Assembly (NCBI GenBank): GCA_030248195.1
Contig: JASAND010008723.1
Coordinates: forward strand, 1-64,000
Reading direction: 5' to 3'
Source of the DNA: Trissonchulus latispiculum
Taxonomy: Eukaryota > Nematoda > Enoplea > Enoplida > Ironidae
DNA length: 64,000 bases
This document shows positions 34,742 to 45,667 of this stretch, piece by piece (position 1 is the stretch's first letter; each line of letters opens with the position of its first letter). Below the pieces are notes generated by a model. It was given only the letters and a program-made list of their open reading frames with translations, had not been told where the DNA came from and ran no database searches. Made by a program: the position numbers and the translations under genes.

Positions 34742-36152
34742 TGCTTCCAAAAAATGTTTTTAATTTTAAAAAGTGCACATCTGCATAAGGTATAATGGCA
34801 TGTAATCCCCAACGTTCCGAACTAGTCTGCCTAAGCAGTTTCTCGTAGTTTCACACTCGAAGTGTCCCTAAATAAAGGTGGTGATATCAATGAAATAATC
34901 TAGCATGAGGATGGCGAAGATTACCGAAAACTAGAAACCTTCACAAAATTGCTGCAAAGATTAGCAGGACTGTTTGAAAAAACCATGGCTCATTTTTATA
35001 ACCGCAGTTTATAAAACATAATTAGCTCACTCCAACACATACACAGCAACAATTTTTTGATAATTTTGGCCCTATCTCACTGAGGATCTTGGATCTTAGA
35101 TCTTAACGCCAGTTATGTCGTATTTGACCAGAAAATGAGAATTTTGGACTGTTTCCACTTTAACTTATTCAAACCCGTAGGGAATTTTTAAGATTTTTAC
35201 GATATAGCCGTTTCTGTTTCAAAAATGATTTTTTTGTTTGAGACAGAAATTTATGACTAAGGACACTACGCTATTGGTTTACCAAAGGGACGTACTGTTC
35301 AACTGCTAGATTTAACTATTTTTAGGACTTGCCAAAAATCGTCTACCGTTACACGAAAGCAGACCAAGAAATGTTCAGTAAATACCTATTCATCTCTTTA
35401 AAATTTGCTACATGGAAATTTCTAACTTTAACGCTGTCAACTGAGGTATTCGCGCCCATGTGTACCCACCCAGTAATAATATTATGATCAGAGTTAAGAA
35501 GGGTGCATCAATATCTGCAGCAGACACTAGACTAGGCTCATTCGCGACACCCGAACAAGGCAGAATCCCTGCATATTGCCTCTAATCGATTTTCTACATC
35601 CACAATTGTTCAACGTCCACAATCTAATACTTTACAAATTTCAACATTTTAATTTCTATACAATTAAATTTGTAAAAGTTGCAAGGGAGAACTAACGGAG
35701 TTATTTACCACATTAGTTGGTGTCACCATTGCATTAGAAACAGAAATAATATGTACTTCAAAAGAAACAGACTAGGAGGTTTTCTATTATAAAACATACA
35801 CTGGACGATTATGTTGCGTTAGGGCGCCTGTTACGTAAGGGCGTCCCTATAGTGCATTAGGGCGCTTTTCCAGTTTTTGAGCATAGTGCATTAGGGCGCC
35901 CGTACAGTGCGTTAGCTTAGCTTTCCTTTCGTTAGCTTCTTACCTTTCCAAATGCTTCTTGATAAGCTGCACTAGGTCGCTTTCTTGATTTCCTGGATTG
36001 TTTCACAATGAATTTGAAAAGATTCTACGGAAACCGTAGAAGCAGCATCGCAGAACTGGAGAGATGTAGTTGTAGTTGGGTATTTAAATAGTACCATTCA
36101 GCATTCTACTCAACTATAAAATTTTATTACAGTGGGAGTGATTTTTCAATTC
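34742..36152. other. 5' flank of copy 3 and a GTGCATTAGGGCGC motif cluster
   Basis: 34924-34985 holds the block shared with copy 1. At 35818-35920 the motif TGCATTAGGGCGC or near variants occurs about five times at 20-35-bp spacing (GCGTTAGGGCGCC, GTAAGGGCGTCC, GCATTAGGGCGC twice, GCGTTAGC). No gene seen. Confidence 0.45.
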
Positions 36153-36672
36153 ACCGCATGTCCAGCCCAATCCCACTGGAAGGCCTTAAAGAACATCCTC
36201 CAGTACATAAAGGGAACATTAAACTTGGGACTGACGTTTCGAAGGTCAAATGTATCTTTAATCCTCCGATTCTGATTGGGCCGGACATCTTAAAGACCGA
36301 AAGTCAACTATGGGTTATGTGTTCAATCTAGTAGGAGGGTCCGTCAGCTGGATGAGTAAAAAGCAGACAACCGTGGCACTTTTCACCGCAGAGGCAGAGT
36401 ACGTCGCTCTGAGCTTTGCCACAAGGGAACTGCTATGGTTGCGAACATTGTTGGAAGAATTGGGTTACTGCCAAGTCAACCCTACTGTTGTTTACGAAGA
36501 CAATCAGAGCTGTATTGCCCTTGTCAAGAATCCAGTTTGTCACGTCCGAACAAAGCACATTGAGATTAAACACCATTTCATTCGGGAGAAAGTGGCCAAC
36601 AAAGAAATGCAAGTTGTATACTGTCCAACCGAAACCATGGATGCTGATATCTTCACGAAGGCGTTGCCGTAA
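36153..36672 (+). pseudogene. Copia-type pol fragment (end of RT and RNase H)
   Basis: From about 36166, CPAQSHWKALKNILQYIKGT matches the end of copia reverse transcriptase. A one-base shift and a stop near 36260 interrupt it. Then DSDWAG starts RNase H, with TAEAEYVALSFATRE, EDNQSCIALVKNP, RTKHIEIKHHF and the terminal DADIFTKALP, all hallmarks of Ty1/copia RNase H. The 5' part of the element is missing. A dead fragment lying between copies 3 and 4, opposite to their strand. Confidence 0.9.
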
Positions 36673-36730
36673 TCGAAATATGAAGATATAAGAAATATGT
36701 TAGGTGTAGGAATGCATTTCGTAATCGACT

Positions 36731-37000
36731 AAGGGGGGTGTTAAGATGAGTAGTCGATTACTGAGAAATGTACCAGTAACTCTAGCTGACATAACAACCG
36801 TAACAAGTCGGACTACTTTATAGAGGTAGTCCATAAGTTTTAGTTTGGCTTATTGATTAAAGGAACTTTCACTTGTGCCTTGAATGATTGCCTAGACATT
36901 TCATTCATAGTTTTTGTAGAGACGAACCAATTTAGAGAAACGTTGACTTAATGGAGATTTAATGGTTTCATTTCAGTTTATGCAATACATAGGTTTACAA
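36731..37000 (+). mobile_element. Polypurine tract and 3' LTR of the copia fragment
   Basis: AAGGGGGG at 36731-36738 is followed at once by TGTTAAGATGAGTAG, a typical copia LTR start. The downstream end is not clear; no second LTR is present. Confidence 0.55.
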
Positions 37001-37233
37001 TATAACTTTTGTAATGGTTTTTGAATTTTTACTTTCCCTTATAATGTTTCCCAGAGGCATAGCAAGACGAGTACATTTTAAACATTCGAAATGTGGATTT
37101 TCTTATAATAGTGGGGATAGTTATATTAACTCCAAAAGTCCCAAACATTAACTAAGGAATAATCATTTCTGGGGCTTCTTTCTGGGTGTGGCTGGGGTAC
37201 CCAAAATTGTGGACAGGCCCAACTCTCAGAACA

Positions 37234-37940
37234 TTTGCATAATACCCATAGCGTTGATTGGCCGGGAGGGACACTGTATTATCCCAAGAGTTTATAAATA
37301 GGAAGAGTGAGACACTCAGTCCTTCCTAATAAAATAAGCATGCGAGATGGTCGACAGATTAAGGTCGAAATCTCGAGGGTGGTACCCTTACCGTTGTTAA
37401 CCATGTGCTTATAAGCGTTTTAACTAAAACGCATCTGATTGGCTAACCGCTTACCTCATGTCAAAATTACATGCATAAGCGTACCCCATCCGAGATCTCG
37501 GAGGGGGTACCGTTTAGCACTGTTAAGCGTGTGTTTAAATGAGAATGAACTAAACTGTATCTGATTGGTTATTATAACTGGCGTACCTGCGGCGTCCAAT
37601 CTGGTTCATTTTAGTTCATTCGCTTATAAACACACACTTAACATTGCTAAACGGAACCCCCTCCGAGATCTTGGAAGGGGCACGCTTATACATGTACCTT
37701 TAACGTGAGGTAAGCGATTAGCCAATCAGATGCGTGTTAGTTCAAACGCATATAAATACATGGTTAATAACGGTAAGCGGTACCACCCCCGAGATTTCGA
37801 CGTTAATGTGTCGAGTATGTCACAAGCTTAATCTATTAGGAAGGACTGAGTGTCTCACTCTACCTATTTATAAACTCTTGGAATAATACAGATAAAAAGT
37901 GTCCCTCCCGGCCAATCAACGCTATAGGTATTATGCAAAT
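37234..37940. mobile_element. Giant foldback, near-perfect 700-bp hairpin
   Basis: The tips ATTTGCATAAT and ATTATGCAAAT enclose two arms that pair along almost all their length: the GCGTTGATTGGCCGGGAGG outer part, then GTCGAAATCTCGA, GTGGTACC, GATTGGCTAA and CCGAGATCTCGGAGG. The centre is at about 37585. No ORF of note. Each arm carries several CCAAT/ATTGG boxes and TATAAATA. Confidence 0.85.
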
Positions 37941-38963
37941 TATGCACTCTTGGTTATCCCTATGGGGTGATATGTGCTTTCAAATAATGGAGTAGAGTGT
38001 CATTGCTGTATACTCCTGGGCAGCAGTGGCCTGCTTAGTGGTGGACGCCAATGCTTGCTTTCGTAATCCAAAACCCCAATAGTTTGAAACACATTTCGTT
38101 GAGCACGAGAGATTCCCCCAACACCAGAGGGCGGTTTTAGATTCCTTTGGCCGCAAGTAGTAATCTGTCAAACTACGTCAGTTAGACGTGGATCAATTGT
38201 TCGATGCGAAGAATCTACTCGCATGGCTTTTGGCATTCAGTTACGACTGAACTCGAAAGTTTAAGTAAGACAGATCCTTCATCAGTTAAGAAACTGTGTC
38301 AGATGGATGTCGTTTGATTTGGCGCCAGGCATTTAAAATTTTACAAGGCTCTTCAATTTTAAACTGCTTTAAACGGCTTCTTCCAGTCCGTTAAACTGCA
38401 GCAAACCGTTATGCACCGTATGTGCACTGTTCATCCGAATTAGCTAAATGTTAAACCTATCTCAGGCTTGCCTACGTAGTAAATGGGTGATCCACTGCCT
38501 TAACAGAACAGGCTGGATTTTAAGTCCATGTTAATATAAATTTGTCGACTGTGTAATAGAATAGACCCAAGACTCAAATGCCAAGAAGAATGGAAAATGC
38601 ATATCACTCTGCAGTCACAATTGAACTTAGGCTTAGAATATTAGTTAATATTCTGTACTGTACTCCACACAAAGAAGAATGAACGTTTATTTTGATTGTT
38701 TTATAAATACCTGTTAATTTTGGATACAATTGGATTAGACGGTTATTCAAAACATGCAATTTGAAAGACGTAGTGCTCGCTTGCTTTACAGACTAAGACC
38801 TTTCAAGTATACAATAGCCAAAGAAACATTCATCAACATGGCATCACATAAAATGCTCAGATTGATTTACCGCCTTTTGAAAAAATAGATTAATTACATG
38901 ATTGTTTATGTTTGATTTCTAATATAAGTGTTTTGCATTGTCTTATTTCTTCCAGTAATACAA
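37941..38963. other. 3' flank of copy 4; no gene seen
   Basis: No coding sequence recognised. The last 100 bp align loosely with the 3' flanks of copies 2, 3 and 5 (GATTGTTTATGTTTGA). No AATAAA; AATAAG lies 26 nt after the copy 4 stop. Confidence 0.45.
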
Positions 38964-39041
38964 TCAAGCTTCATTGACTGTTGTCGCCGCAAAATCGCTG
39001 TCATTCAACGGCATTTTCGGTTTCACTTTTTCTCCACAGTT
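38964..39041 (-). CDS. Tetraspan family copy 4, exon 3 (C-terminus)
   Basis: Acceptor ATTATTGCAG precedes 39041. 25 codons plus TGA give NCGEKVKPKMPLNDSDF and the terminal TTVNEA. An intact family tail. A GGGCCC-ended MITE sits only about 60 bp upstream in intron 2. Confidence 0.82.
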   Translation of the reverse strand, partial: NCGEKVKPKMPLNDSDFAATTVNEA

Positions 39042-39103
39042 CTGCAATAATACACATCTAATATCATCAACGGTTTTGTTTGATTTTTTAAAAGCTGCAA
39101 TCA

Positions 39104-39530
39104 GGGGCCCGTTGCACAAAAGTGATTAGTTGATTAGTGATTAGTGATTAGTTGATTAGTGTAGCAGTTTTTCGAAGATAATGAAAGCTACAAATCGGCT
39201 TCGACAATAATTTATACATCATACTGAAGAGCTTTGAGCGTTCTAATGAAATCAAAAGTCTAAATTAAGTTACAAGTTAAATTGGGATGATGCCAGTTTA
39301 AAAAGTAAAGAAATTAAGATTGAGTTCAAAATTTTCCTTTGACTCAATGAGTCAGTGAGGATACATTGAATACTTTAGGAATTTTGGATAAAGCACGTGA
39401 ACACCTACAATACGGTACCAAAACTCCAAAAACGGCGGACTGCAGCAAACATTTTTCTCGAAAAAACTGATACACTGATCAACTAATTACTAATCACAAA
39501 TCAACTAATCACTTGTATGCAACGGGCCCC
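39104..39530. mobile_element. MITE with GGGGCCCGTTGCA ends and GATTAGT repeats
   Basis: The tips GGGGCCCGTTGCACA and TGCAACGGGCCCC are inverted. Subterminal TGATTAGTTGATTAGTGATT is mirrored by AATCAACTAATCACTT at the right. About 427 bp, non-coding, in intron 2 of copy 4. The GGGCC-type tip suggests the PIF/Harbinger group. Confidence 0.75.
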
Positions 39531-39942
39531 ACGTTAGTTGTTGGTGTATTCAAGCTTGAAAGTTTGGAGTTTAAGAGTTAAGTGGTGTCGTAAAGTTATA
39601 ACGACAATTTGTTGCCTCAGGACATGGAAGCTAAGACAAATTTTTGAAATATTATTTGTGCTCAGGGAGGGTCTTTATCCTTTGAAAAGATTGTTTTTAA
39701 AACATATACATCCATGGGCCCTGTCCCTATGTGAGAGTACATTAAGGCGTGGGTGTGTGCTAGGAAAAGAATGTTTGAAGTACATATGCATAGAATATAG
39801 GTGTGGGCAATTAGTGGGTATGTGTACCTGGGCTCATTCATATGTGTTCTGCAGTGGGAGTGTGGTAGAGTTCTACACAGATTGAGGGGTTTGGTATGAC
39901 TCGGCCCAACTTTGAATTGGCCCAATAACAATGATTGGTTGT

Positions 39943-40626
39943 TTAAGGTGGTGATTCCTTTTGGGCACATATTGTTATTTGGCGGCGTAAATCAAGATGA
40001 AATTTGATGAAACTTTCCGAAATAAGTTGTTTTAGCATTCTGACACCCTCCTCGCAATCCCGATTCAGAAATTAGAGATTTCCGGTCAGAGCGGTTTTTC
40101 CCAATTTCTGCAGGTTTGGCAGCTGCTGTACAGTTATGACTATATTCATTCGAAAGATCTCATTGAGCTTCACATTTTTGCTTTTTAAAGCAAGTTTCTA
40201 GCTTTTCTCTACCGTGAGATATAGCCGATTTTGTTATTGTTGCTTCCTAGCTAAAGTAATCGCTTTACAAATTTTGAAAAGTAGGCAAAATACAGGTTAG
40301 GCACACATTTCAACTCATTTCTCTATGGCGAAGAGCGATTTCACAATAAATAAAAAATCGTTCCCAGCTATTTGATGGAGGTATCGAATGATACAACCGA
40401 TGTCTCGCGAAAAAATTTACTTGAGTCTGCAAAGATTCTGGAAAATTATACCTCTTCTAAAATTTGTTAAAAATTATTTTTGAAAAGCAATAACAGTTTC
40501 GAGACATGCATTAAAAAGAGAAAGTGTCAAGCTACATTTTGATGTAAAAATGGCTTCTTAACTCCAAGTAATGTGTGAGTGATAACGGTGCGAACTTTAT
40601 GTGACAAAAGGGAATCACCACCTTAA
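39943..40626. mobile_element. TTAA-flanked element, family 2, copy b
   Basis: TIRs TTAAGGTGGTGATTCCTTTT and AAAAGGGAATCACCACCTTAA (reverse complement), with TTAA on both sides. 0.68 kb, an internally deleted relative of 25518-26503. In intron 2 of copy 4. Confidence 0.85.
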
Positions 40627-41270
40627 CACAATATCACTCGACCAATTAAATTCAAAAGAACGTAGACATGCATGCATGTGAATGTTAATTACACGAGTTT
40701 ATTTTATATTTGTGGAAATTGTAGGAAATTAAGGGACGCATAGGTTTAAGAAACTACTCATTATATAAAACTTAAAGAAAATTTTAAAAATGGTTTTAAT
40801 ATTAAAGTTTGCTGTCTAAATTTGAATTATAATTTTTCAACTTTTAACCGCAATTTTTTCTTATCATTACAATTTTATTTTATTGTGAATATATATAAGC
40901 GTATATAGATTATCAGTAAAATTTAACTAATTTCAATTTAAAAATCTTTATTTTCCACAGAAAATAGTAACGTTTGAAAACAGTTCCCCCTCCTCTCCCA
41001 GTTATTTACACTTGATAAAGTCTACCGTAAGACTTTCTCTCTTTAGTAAAGTGGGCGGGGCTTAGCAGTTTAGGTGACAGTTGGGCCAAATCAGAGTTGG
41101 GCCAAACAAGACTACACCGATTGAGGTGGCTGGGGTCAGTTTTTGGATGGAGTCCTAGAGTGGCAGCATGTATGAATGAGTATACATATACATGTACAGA
41201 CATGTAAACATGTACACATGTACACATGTACACAAGGATACATGTACACATGCGTGGAGGAAAAGGAGTG
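40627..41270. other. Copy 4 intron 2 interior; no gene
   Basis: AT-rich. ACATGTACACATGTACAC runs at 41190-41240 form a small tandem/palindromic array. Confidence 0.45.
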
Positions 41271-41351
41271 CGTGTATACACTATTGATACACTGTGTATA
41301 CACCATACATAGTATACGTAGTGTATATGTCGCGTTAAACTAGGAGGCCCG

Positions 41352-41788
41352 TTAAGACCACTGGGTTTAACGTTAAACAGTGTAACGTTAAACTAAGTGG
41401 TCACTTCTCTCCCTATCCTCTCTATATGCAATTCACGCATATATACGGTTGGTGCGCGTGTCATAGTACGGATTATATACGCAATGTAAACAGTGACCTA
41501 TATGGGTACATAAGGTATAAGTAAGAGTATACATAACTACGATTTGAGAAGAATTGGGTACTTGACCTCAGACTCACAGAGAAAAGGATAGCGTACGTAA
41601 CGTGTGTATGTATATATGTCTATATAGGGTAGGGTCATTGTTTACATTGCGTATATAGTCCGTATTAAGACACATGCACAAACACGTATGCGTAAATTGC
41701 ATATAGAGAGGATAAGGAAAACCTGACCGCTTAGTTTAACGTTACACTATGTGGCCACTTAGTTTAACGTTAAACCCTGTGGCCTTAA
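41352..41788. mobile_element. Inner foldback with TTTAACGTTAAAC ends
   Basis: Between TTAA at 41352 and TTAA at 41785. The tips GACCACTGGGTTTAACGTTA and TTTAACGTTAAACCCTGTGG (the inverted end) match. The centre has ACGCAATGTAAACA...TGTTTACATTGCGTA arms. About 430 bp, non-coding. Confidence 0.7.
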
Positions 41789-42998
41789 GGGGGGGGGTCG
41801 CCGGGTACCAAATTTCATAGCCACCGATTTCGCTCATTTTCTGGTGTAATATACCCCCATATGTTTCCAAAAACAAGACACATTTTTAGAGTCCAGGGTC
41901 AATCCAGTTAAGAGATATTGCAGTTCAAATCCCTACAATTTAGTATTTACGCCACTACGCCTCGCTAAGGGCTTCGAAGACGTGTACACATAGGATGACA
42001 AAAGACTACGGTATGGTCAATACATCAAATTGAAGCCTCTATCTTGAGCTATTTATTGCTGTGCAAATGACAAAGATACGTCAAGCAACGAGCGAGAAAC
42101 GGCGTTTGAACCATTTGATCAAGCTCCTTCCGACTGTTATTTACGTCAAACTTTAATGCGGCTTAACTTTCTCATACTGCTTTGTAGAAACTTGGTGCAA
42201 GAAGATAAAATGTTCAGGACATCGAGAGCTTCAATTTGATATAAAATTTGGCTGTATTTGCGATTTTTTGACTCTAGGCCTCCGTCATCGGACTAAGGCA
42301 TGCATCCACAGTTAAACACCAGCAATTGCAATTAAATTTAGCACACATCTTCCTTTCATATGTGCAAACTGGCACACCGAATTTGGTTGGAATAGCTCGG
42401 CGTTCACCCGACTTGTGGACCATTTATATCCAAAAAATTGAGAAAATGACGTATTTTGAGGCAAACGCCAACGCGGTAACCAAAAGTATGAACTATCCAC
42501 AACTATCAGCATGGATTTTGCGTATGGAAATTGAACCTCTATTTGCGTACTGTGTTAATATCTATACGCGAAATCTGTGCAGTAAACGGTTGGGTCAGGC
42601 CACGACGAAACATTTCTTTGGTGACGTTTTTGTAAGTCAAATTTGTGCAAAAACCGGCTTCACCCAACTTTGAAAATTTTTAGAAAATCGCTGAGCTAAC
42701 ACAAAAATACCTCATATAGATATTAACACGCTACCTAGTCCAGATTAACATTTTGCCCAGCTATAGCTCGTTTTCTCTTGCACAGCGCTTAAACTTTTGG
42801 TTACCGCGAAATTTTCCTAACTTTTTCATTTTCCTATGTTTAACACATGCCGGGGCCACCTTTGGAGGACTATTGTGAATGATAGGGAAAGTTTTGCAAC
42901 AAACGCAACTGTCTTGTTTTGGGGACCCATGGGGACTACAAAATATGTGAAAATGAGAAAAATCGGAGATGGTCGAAAATTCGCGACCCCCCCCTTAA
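41785..42998. mobile_element. TTAA-flanked element, family 1, copy b
   Basis: TTAA-GGGGGGGGTCGC at the left and GCGACCCCCCCC-TTAA at the right. Homologous to 19133-20368 along its length. About 1.21 kb, no transposase. Its TTAA sites are shared with the neighbouring inner foldback and the outer arm. Confidence 0.85.
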
Positions 42999-43130
42999 CG
43001 GGCCTCCTAGTTTAACGCGACATATACACTATGTATACACTATTGATCCGTCTTGGCAGACAGGCCCAGAGCCTATTTGAATACTTTTCTAAGTATACAC
43101 GTGAACACGTGATATGGATATGTACACTTA

Positions 43131-43658
43131 GGGCCTATTTCTTTAAAGATTAAAATGGTCGGATTAAATGGATTAAAAAACAGCCGGATTAAAATTTTAA
43201 TTGTTATTTCTTTAATGATGGATTAAACGGATTAAAATTAACTCGTTTAATCCTACCATTTTTAAACCGAGGATTAAACGAGTTGGTTTTAATCCATTTA
43301 ATCCGCCATTAAGAAACAGCGATTAAAAATTTTAATCCGTTTAATCCGCGTACCTGCACGAGGATTAAAAACCAGTTGAAAATGCAGGCGACGGATAAAA
43401 CGGATTAAAATTAATCTTTAAAGAAACAGCGATTAAGCAGGTCGGGTTAAAATTAACTCGTTGATCTTTTAATCCGAACTGTGAATAAAGAAACAGGATT
43501 AGATTAAAATTTTAATCCTAGGTGCAATAAAGAAATAGGATTAAATCTAATCCGTTTAACTCGCTGGATTAAATTTTAATCCGTTTAATCCGAGGTGCTA
43601 TTTCTTTAATGCCGATTAATTTTAATCTAATTCGTTTAATCTTCAAAGAAATAGGGCC
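43131..43658. mobile_element. MITE built of GGATTAAA/TTTAATCC words
   Basis: The tips GGGCCTATTTCTTTAAAGAT and ATCTTCAAAGAAATAGGGCC (inverted) are flanked by TTA at 43128-43130 and 43659-43661. A TTA/TWA duplication with a GGGCC tip is typical of PIF/Harbinger. The interior is filled with dozens of GGATTAAA or TTTAATCC words in both orientations. Confidence 0.8.
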
Positions 43659-43661
43659 TTA

Positions 43662-44333
43662 GAAAAGACGAGGTGAAAGAAAGAGGAGGGGGAGGATAAA
43701 TAAAGAGAGCTAAGTGTATATTATGCAAACTATTCATCTGTACATGTCTTATGAATATGTACACTTTTTAAAGTCAGGGCTCTGAAGAGGGTGGGGTTGC
43801 GACTGTATATGTATACTTTTATTAACTGCCTGAAGGGGATGGTGACGGAAGGAAAGGAACTAAAGCAATTAAGTTTGCTGAATTTTGGTCTGTTTCCTAG
43901 AGTTAAGCTTAAAATTTTTGATTGTCGTAGAATTTGTTCTTGCAAATGTTTTCTTTGTCGTAAACTATTAACTAAACATTCTACAGAACTTCATTATAGT
44001 AAGTTCGAATACCTGGAAAAACAACCTGCAATCAAATGAGTAAAAAGAAACAGGCACCTATGTACTTATTCTGTATAGTAGTAGCATTGTTTTTACTCTG
44101 ACTGCATGTCATTTTTGTCATACTCTTATTACACTATACATTATGCACTCTTGATGCAGCCAAAGTAGACATACACCGGAGAACCCAAATCCAATGTTCC
44201 CAAATTTGAGGCAAAACTGACGCTGTAATTTAGGCGTGCCTTCAACCTTGCCCAATTGCTACTTGGCAACATTCCTGGCGTAACCAACGTTCTATGAACA
44301 GTGATCAGTTTGCATGGCAGATTCCTGACGTAC
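43662..44333. other. End of copy 4 intron 2; no gene
   Basis: Short overlapping frames at 43730-44039 show no domain. CATTATGCACTCTTGATG at 44139-44157 belongs to a recurring end motif (see findings). Confidence 0.4.
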
Positions 44334-44527
44334 CTTATTTTGTTGATGATATCCAGTGACTGGTGCAACATCCAAGCGCTTGTAAGCATCGGGACATGAA
44401 ATTACACAGGTTATGTAGGGCAAGATGCAGGAGAAGTGACTGGGCTCTTGCGTCACGGGTCGCCAATTGGCAAACTTCTGCAGATACAGCTTCAGGATTA
44501 GAATCAGATGAATTGAGAAAAGAAGAA
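44334..44527 (-). CDS. Tetraspan family copy 4, exon 2
   Basis: 194 bp with acceptor ATGTTTCAG before 44527 and donor AAG|GTACGT below 44334, phases 1 and 0 as in the paralogues. Encodes LLFSIHLILILKLYLQKFAN, then WRPVTQEPSHFSC, ITCVISC and GYHQQNK. No stop in the family frame, even though exon 1 is interrupted, so the disruption may be recent. Confidence 0.82.
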
Positions 44528-44952
44528 CTGAAACATGAAATTAAGGCCTTAACGATACTGAAATAATGAAATAGGCCCCCCTTGGTAGTCACTGAAGCAA
44601 GAGGAAGATTCTATTTTTTAATTCGAAAAATCAATTTTACTAAAACTAAGCCCGTTGTCTGCTTCTAACAAATATTTCATCACAACCTCAAATCAGCATT
44701 ATTTTCCGGAGAATGACCGGTTCTGTCAGCTTATTTATGTTTTTAGCGCGCACAACCTAACCCATTGAGGGGTATATACTCAAGGTTAGCTTTCTGCGCA
44801 GAGAATTTTGACGTATGTATTAGTGTTTCAATAGCCTGCTACCTACATTTGCTGACCACATAACGTTAATGATCGAGATACCGATAGAGATTGCTTCAAC
44901 ATTGAATATGCGCAATCTGCCGAATATATTAAGTCGTTAAACCTAAATGCAC

Positions 44953-45667
44953 TTAATCTTTTTTGGTCCATTTTTTGGTCACTTCTTCTACTTTCTCCGG
45001 TGTCGCTCATTTTTACATATTTCTTAGTCCAAACTGTATATCTTAACGAGTTTTTGACATTAAAGTCGTAAATCTTACGGTTGTTGAGTAATTTGGCCTC
45101 AAAGTTGAGATTTCATGTGTTAATCATAGGAAATGTGAAAAGTTGTGCGCCAGAGAAATCTCGCGAATGGCAAATAGGATCCGCCCAAACTTTATATCAT
45201 ATTTTTGCCATGTTTCCGAACTGTGATTTGTAGGAATCAGAATTTTGATTTAGGCCCTTAAAAATTTTAATGAATTTTTGAAATACTAAAATGTGGCACC
45301 AAATTTAACAGACATCAAATTTTAATACTTCAAAAATTCATTGAAAATTTTTGAAGGCCTAAATCAAAATTCTGATTCCTACAAATCACAGCTTGGAAAC
45401 ATGGCAAAAATATGATATAAAGTTTGGGTGGATCCATTCTGCCATTCGCGTGATTTCTCTGGCGCACGTGAAAAAGTGACAACTTTTCACATTTCATATG
45501 ATTAACACATGAAATCTCAACTTTGAGGTCAAATTACTCAACAACCGTAAGACTTACGACTTTAATTTCAAAAACTCGTGAAAATATACAATTTGGACTA
45601 TGAAATGTGTAAAAATGAGCGACATCAGAAAACCTCGAAACAATGACCAAAAATGGGCCCCCCTTAA
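44953..45667. mobile_element. Foldback element flanked by TTAA
   Basis: About 700 bp that folds almost completely on itself around 45290 (the arms share GTCGCTCATTTTTACA, AATCTCAACTTTGAGG and CATGGCAAAAATATGA). TTAA at 44953-44956 and 45664-45667. The right TTAA is also the left TTAA of the next element. In intron 1 of copy 4. Confidence 0.8.

Larger units (their letters stand above)
41270..43050. mobile_element. Outer foldback host of a nested TTAA stack
   Basis: The left arm ending GCGTTAAACTAGGAGGCCCG before TTAA (41352-41355) and the right arm starting CGGGCCTCCTAGTTTAACGC after TTAA (42995-42998) are exact complements. They continue as GTGTATATGTCGCG on both sides. Two further elements lie between them, each bounded by TTAA. 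The outer ends are approximate. Confidence 0.65.

Noticed and set aside
43131..43658. CRISPR-like array
   Set aside because: The repeated words are 8 bp, in both orientations and irregularly spaced within TIRs; this is a eukaryotic MITE.
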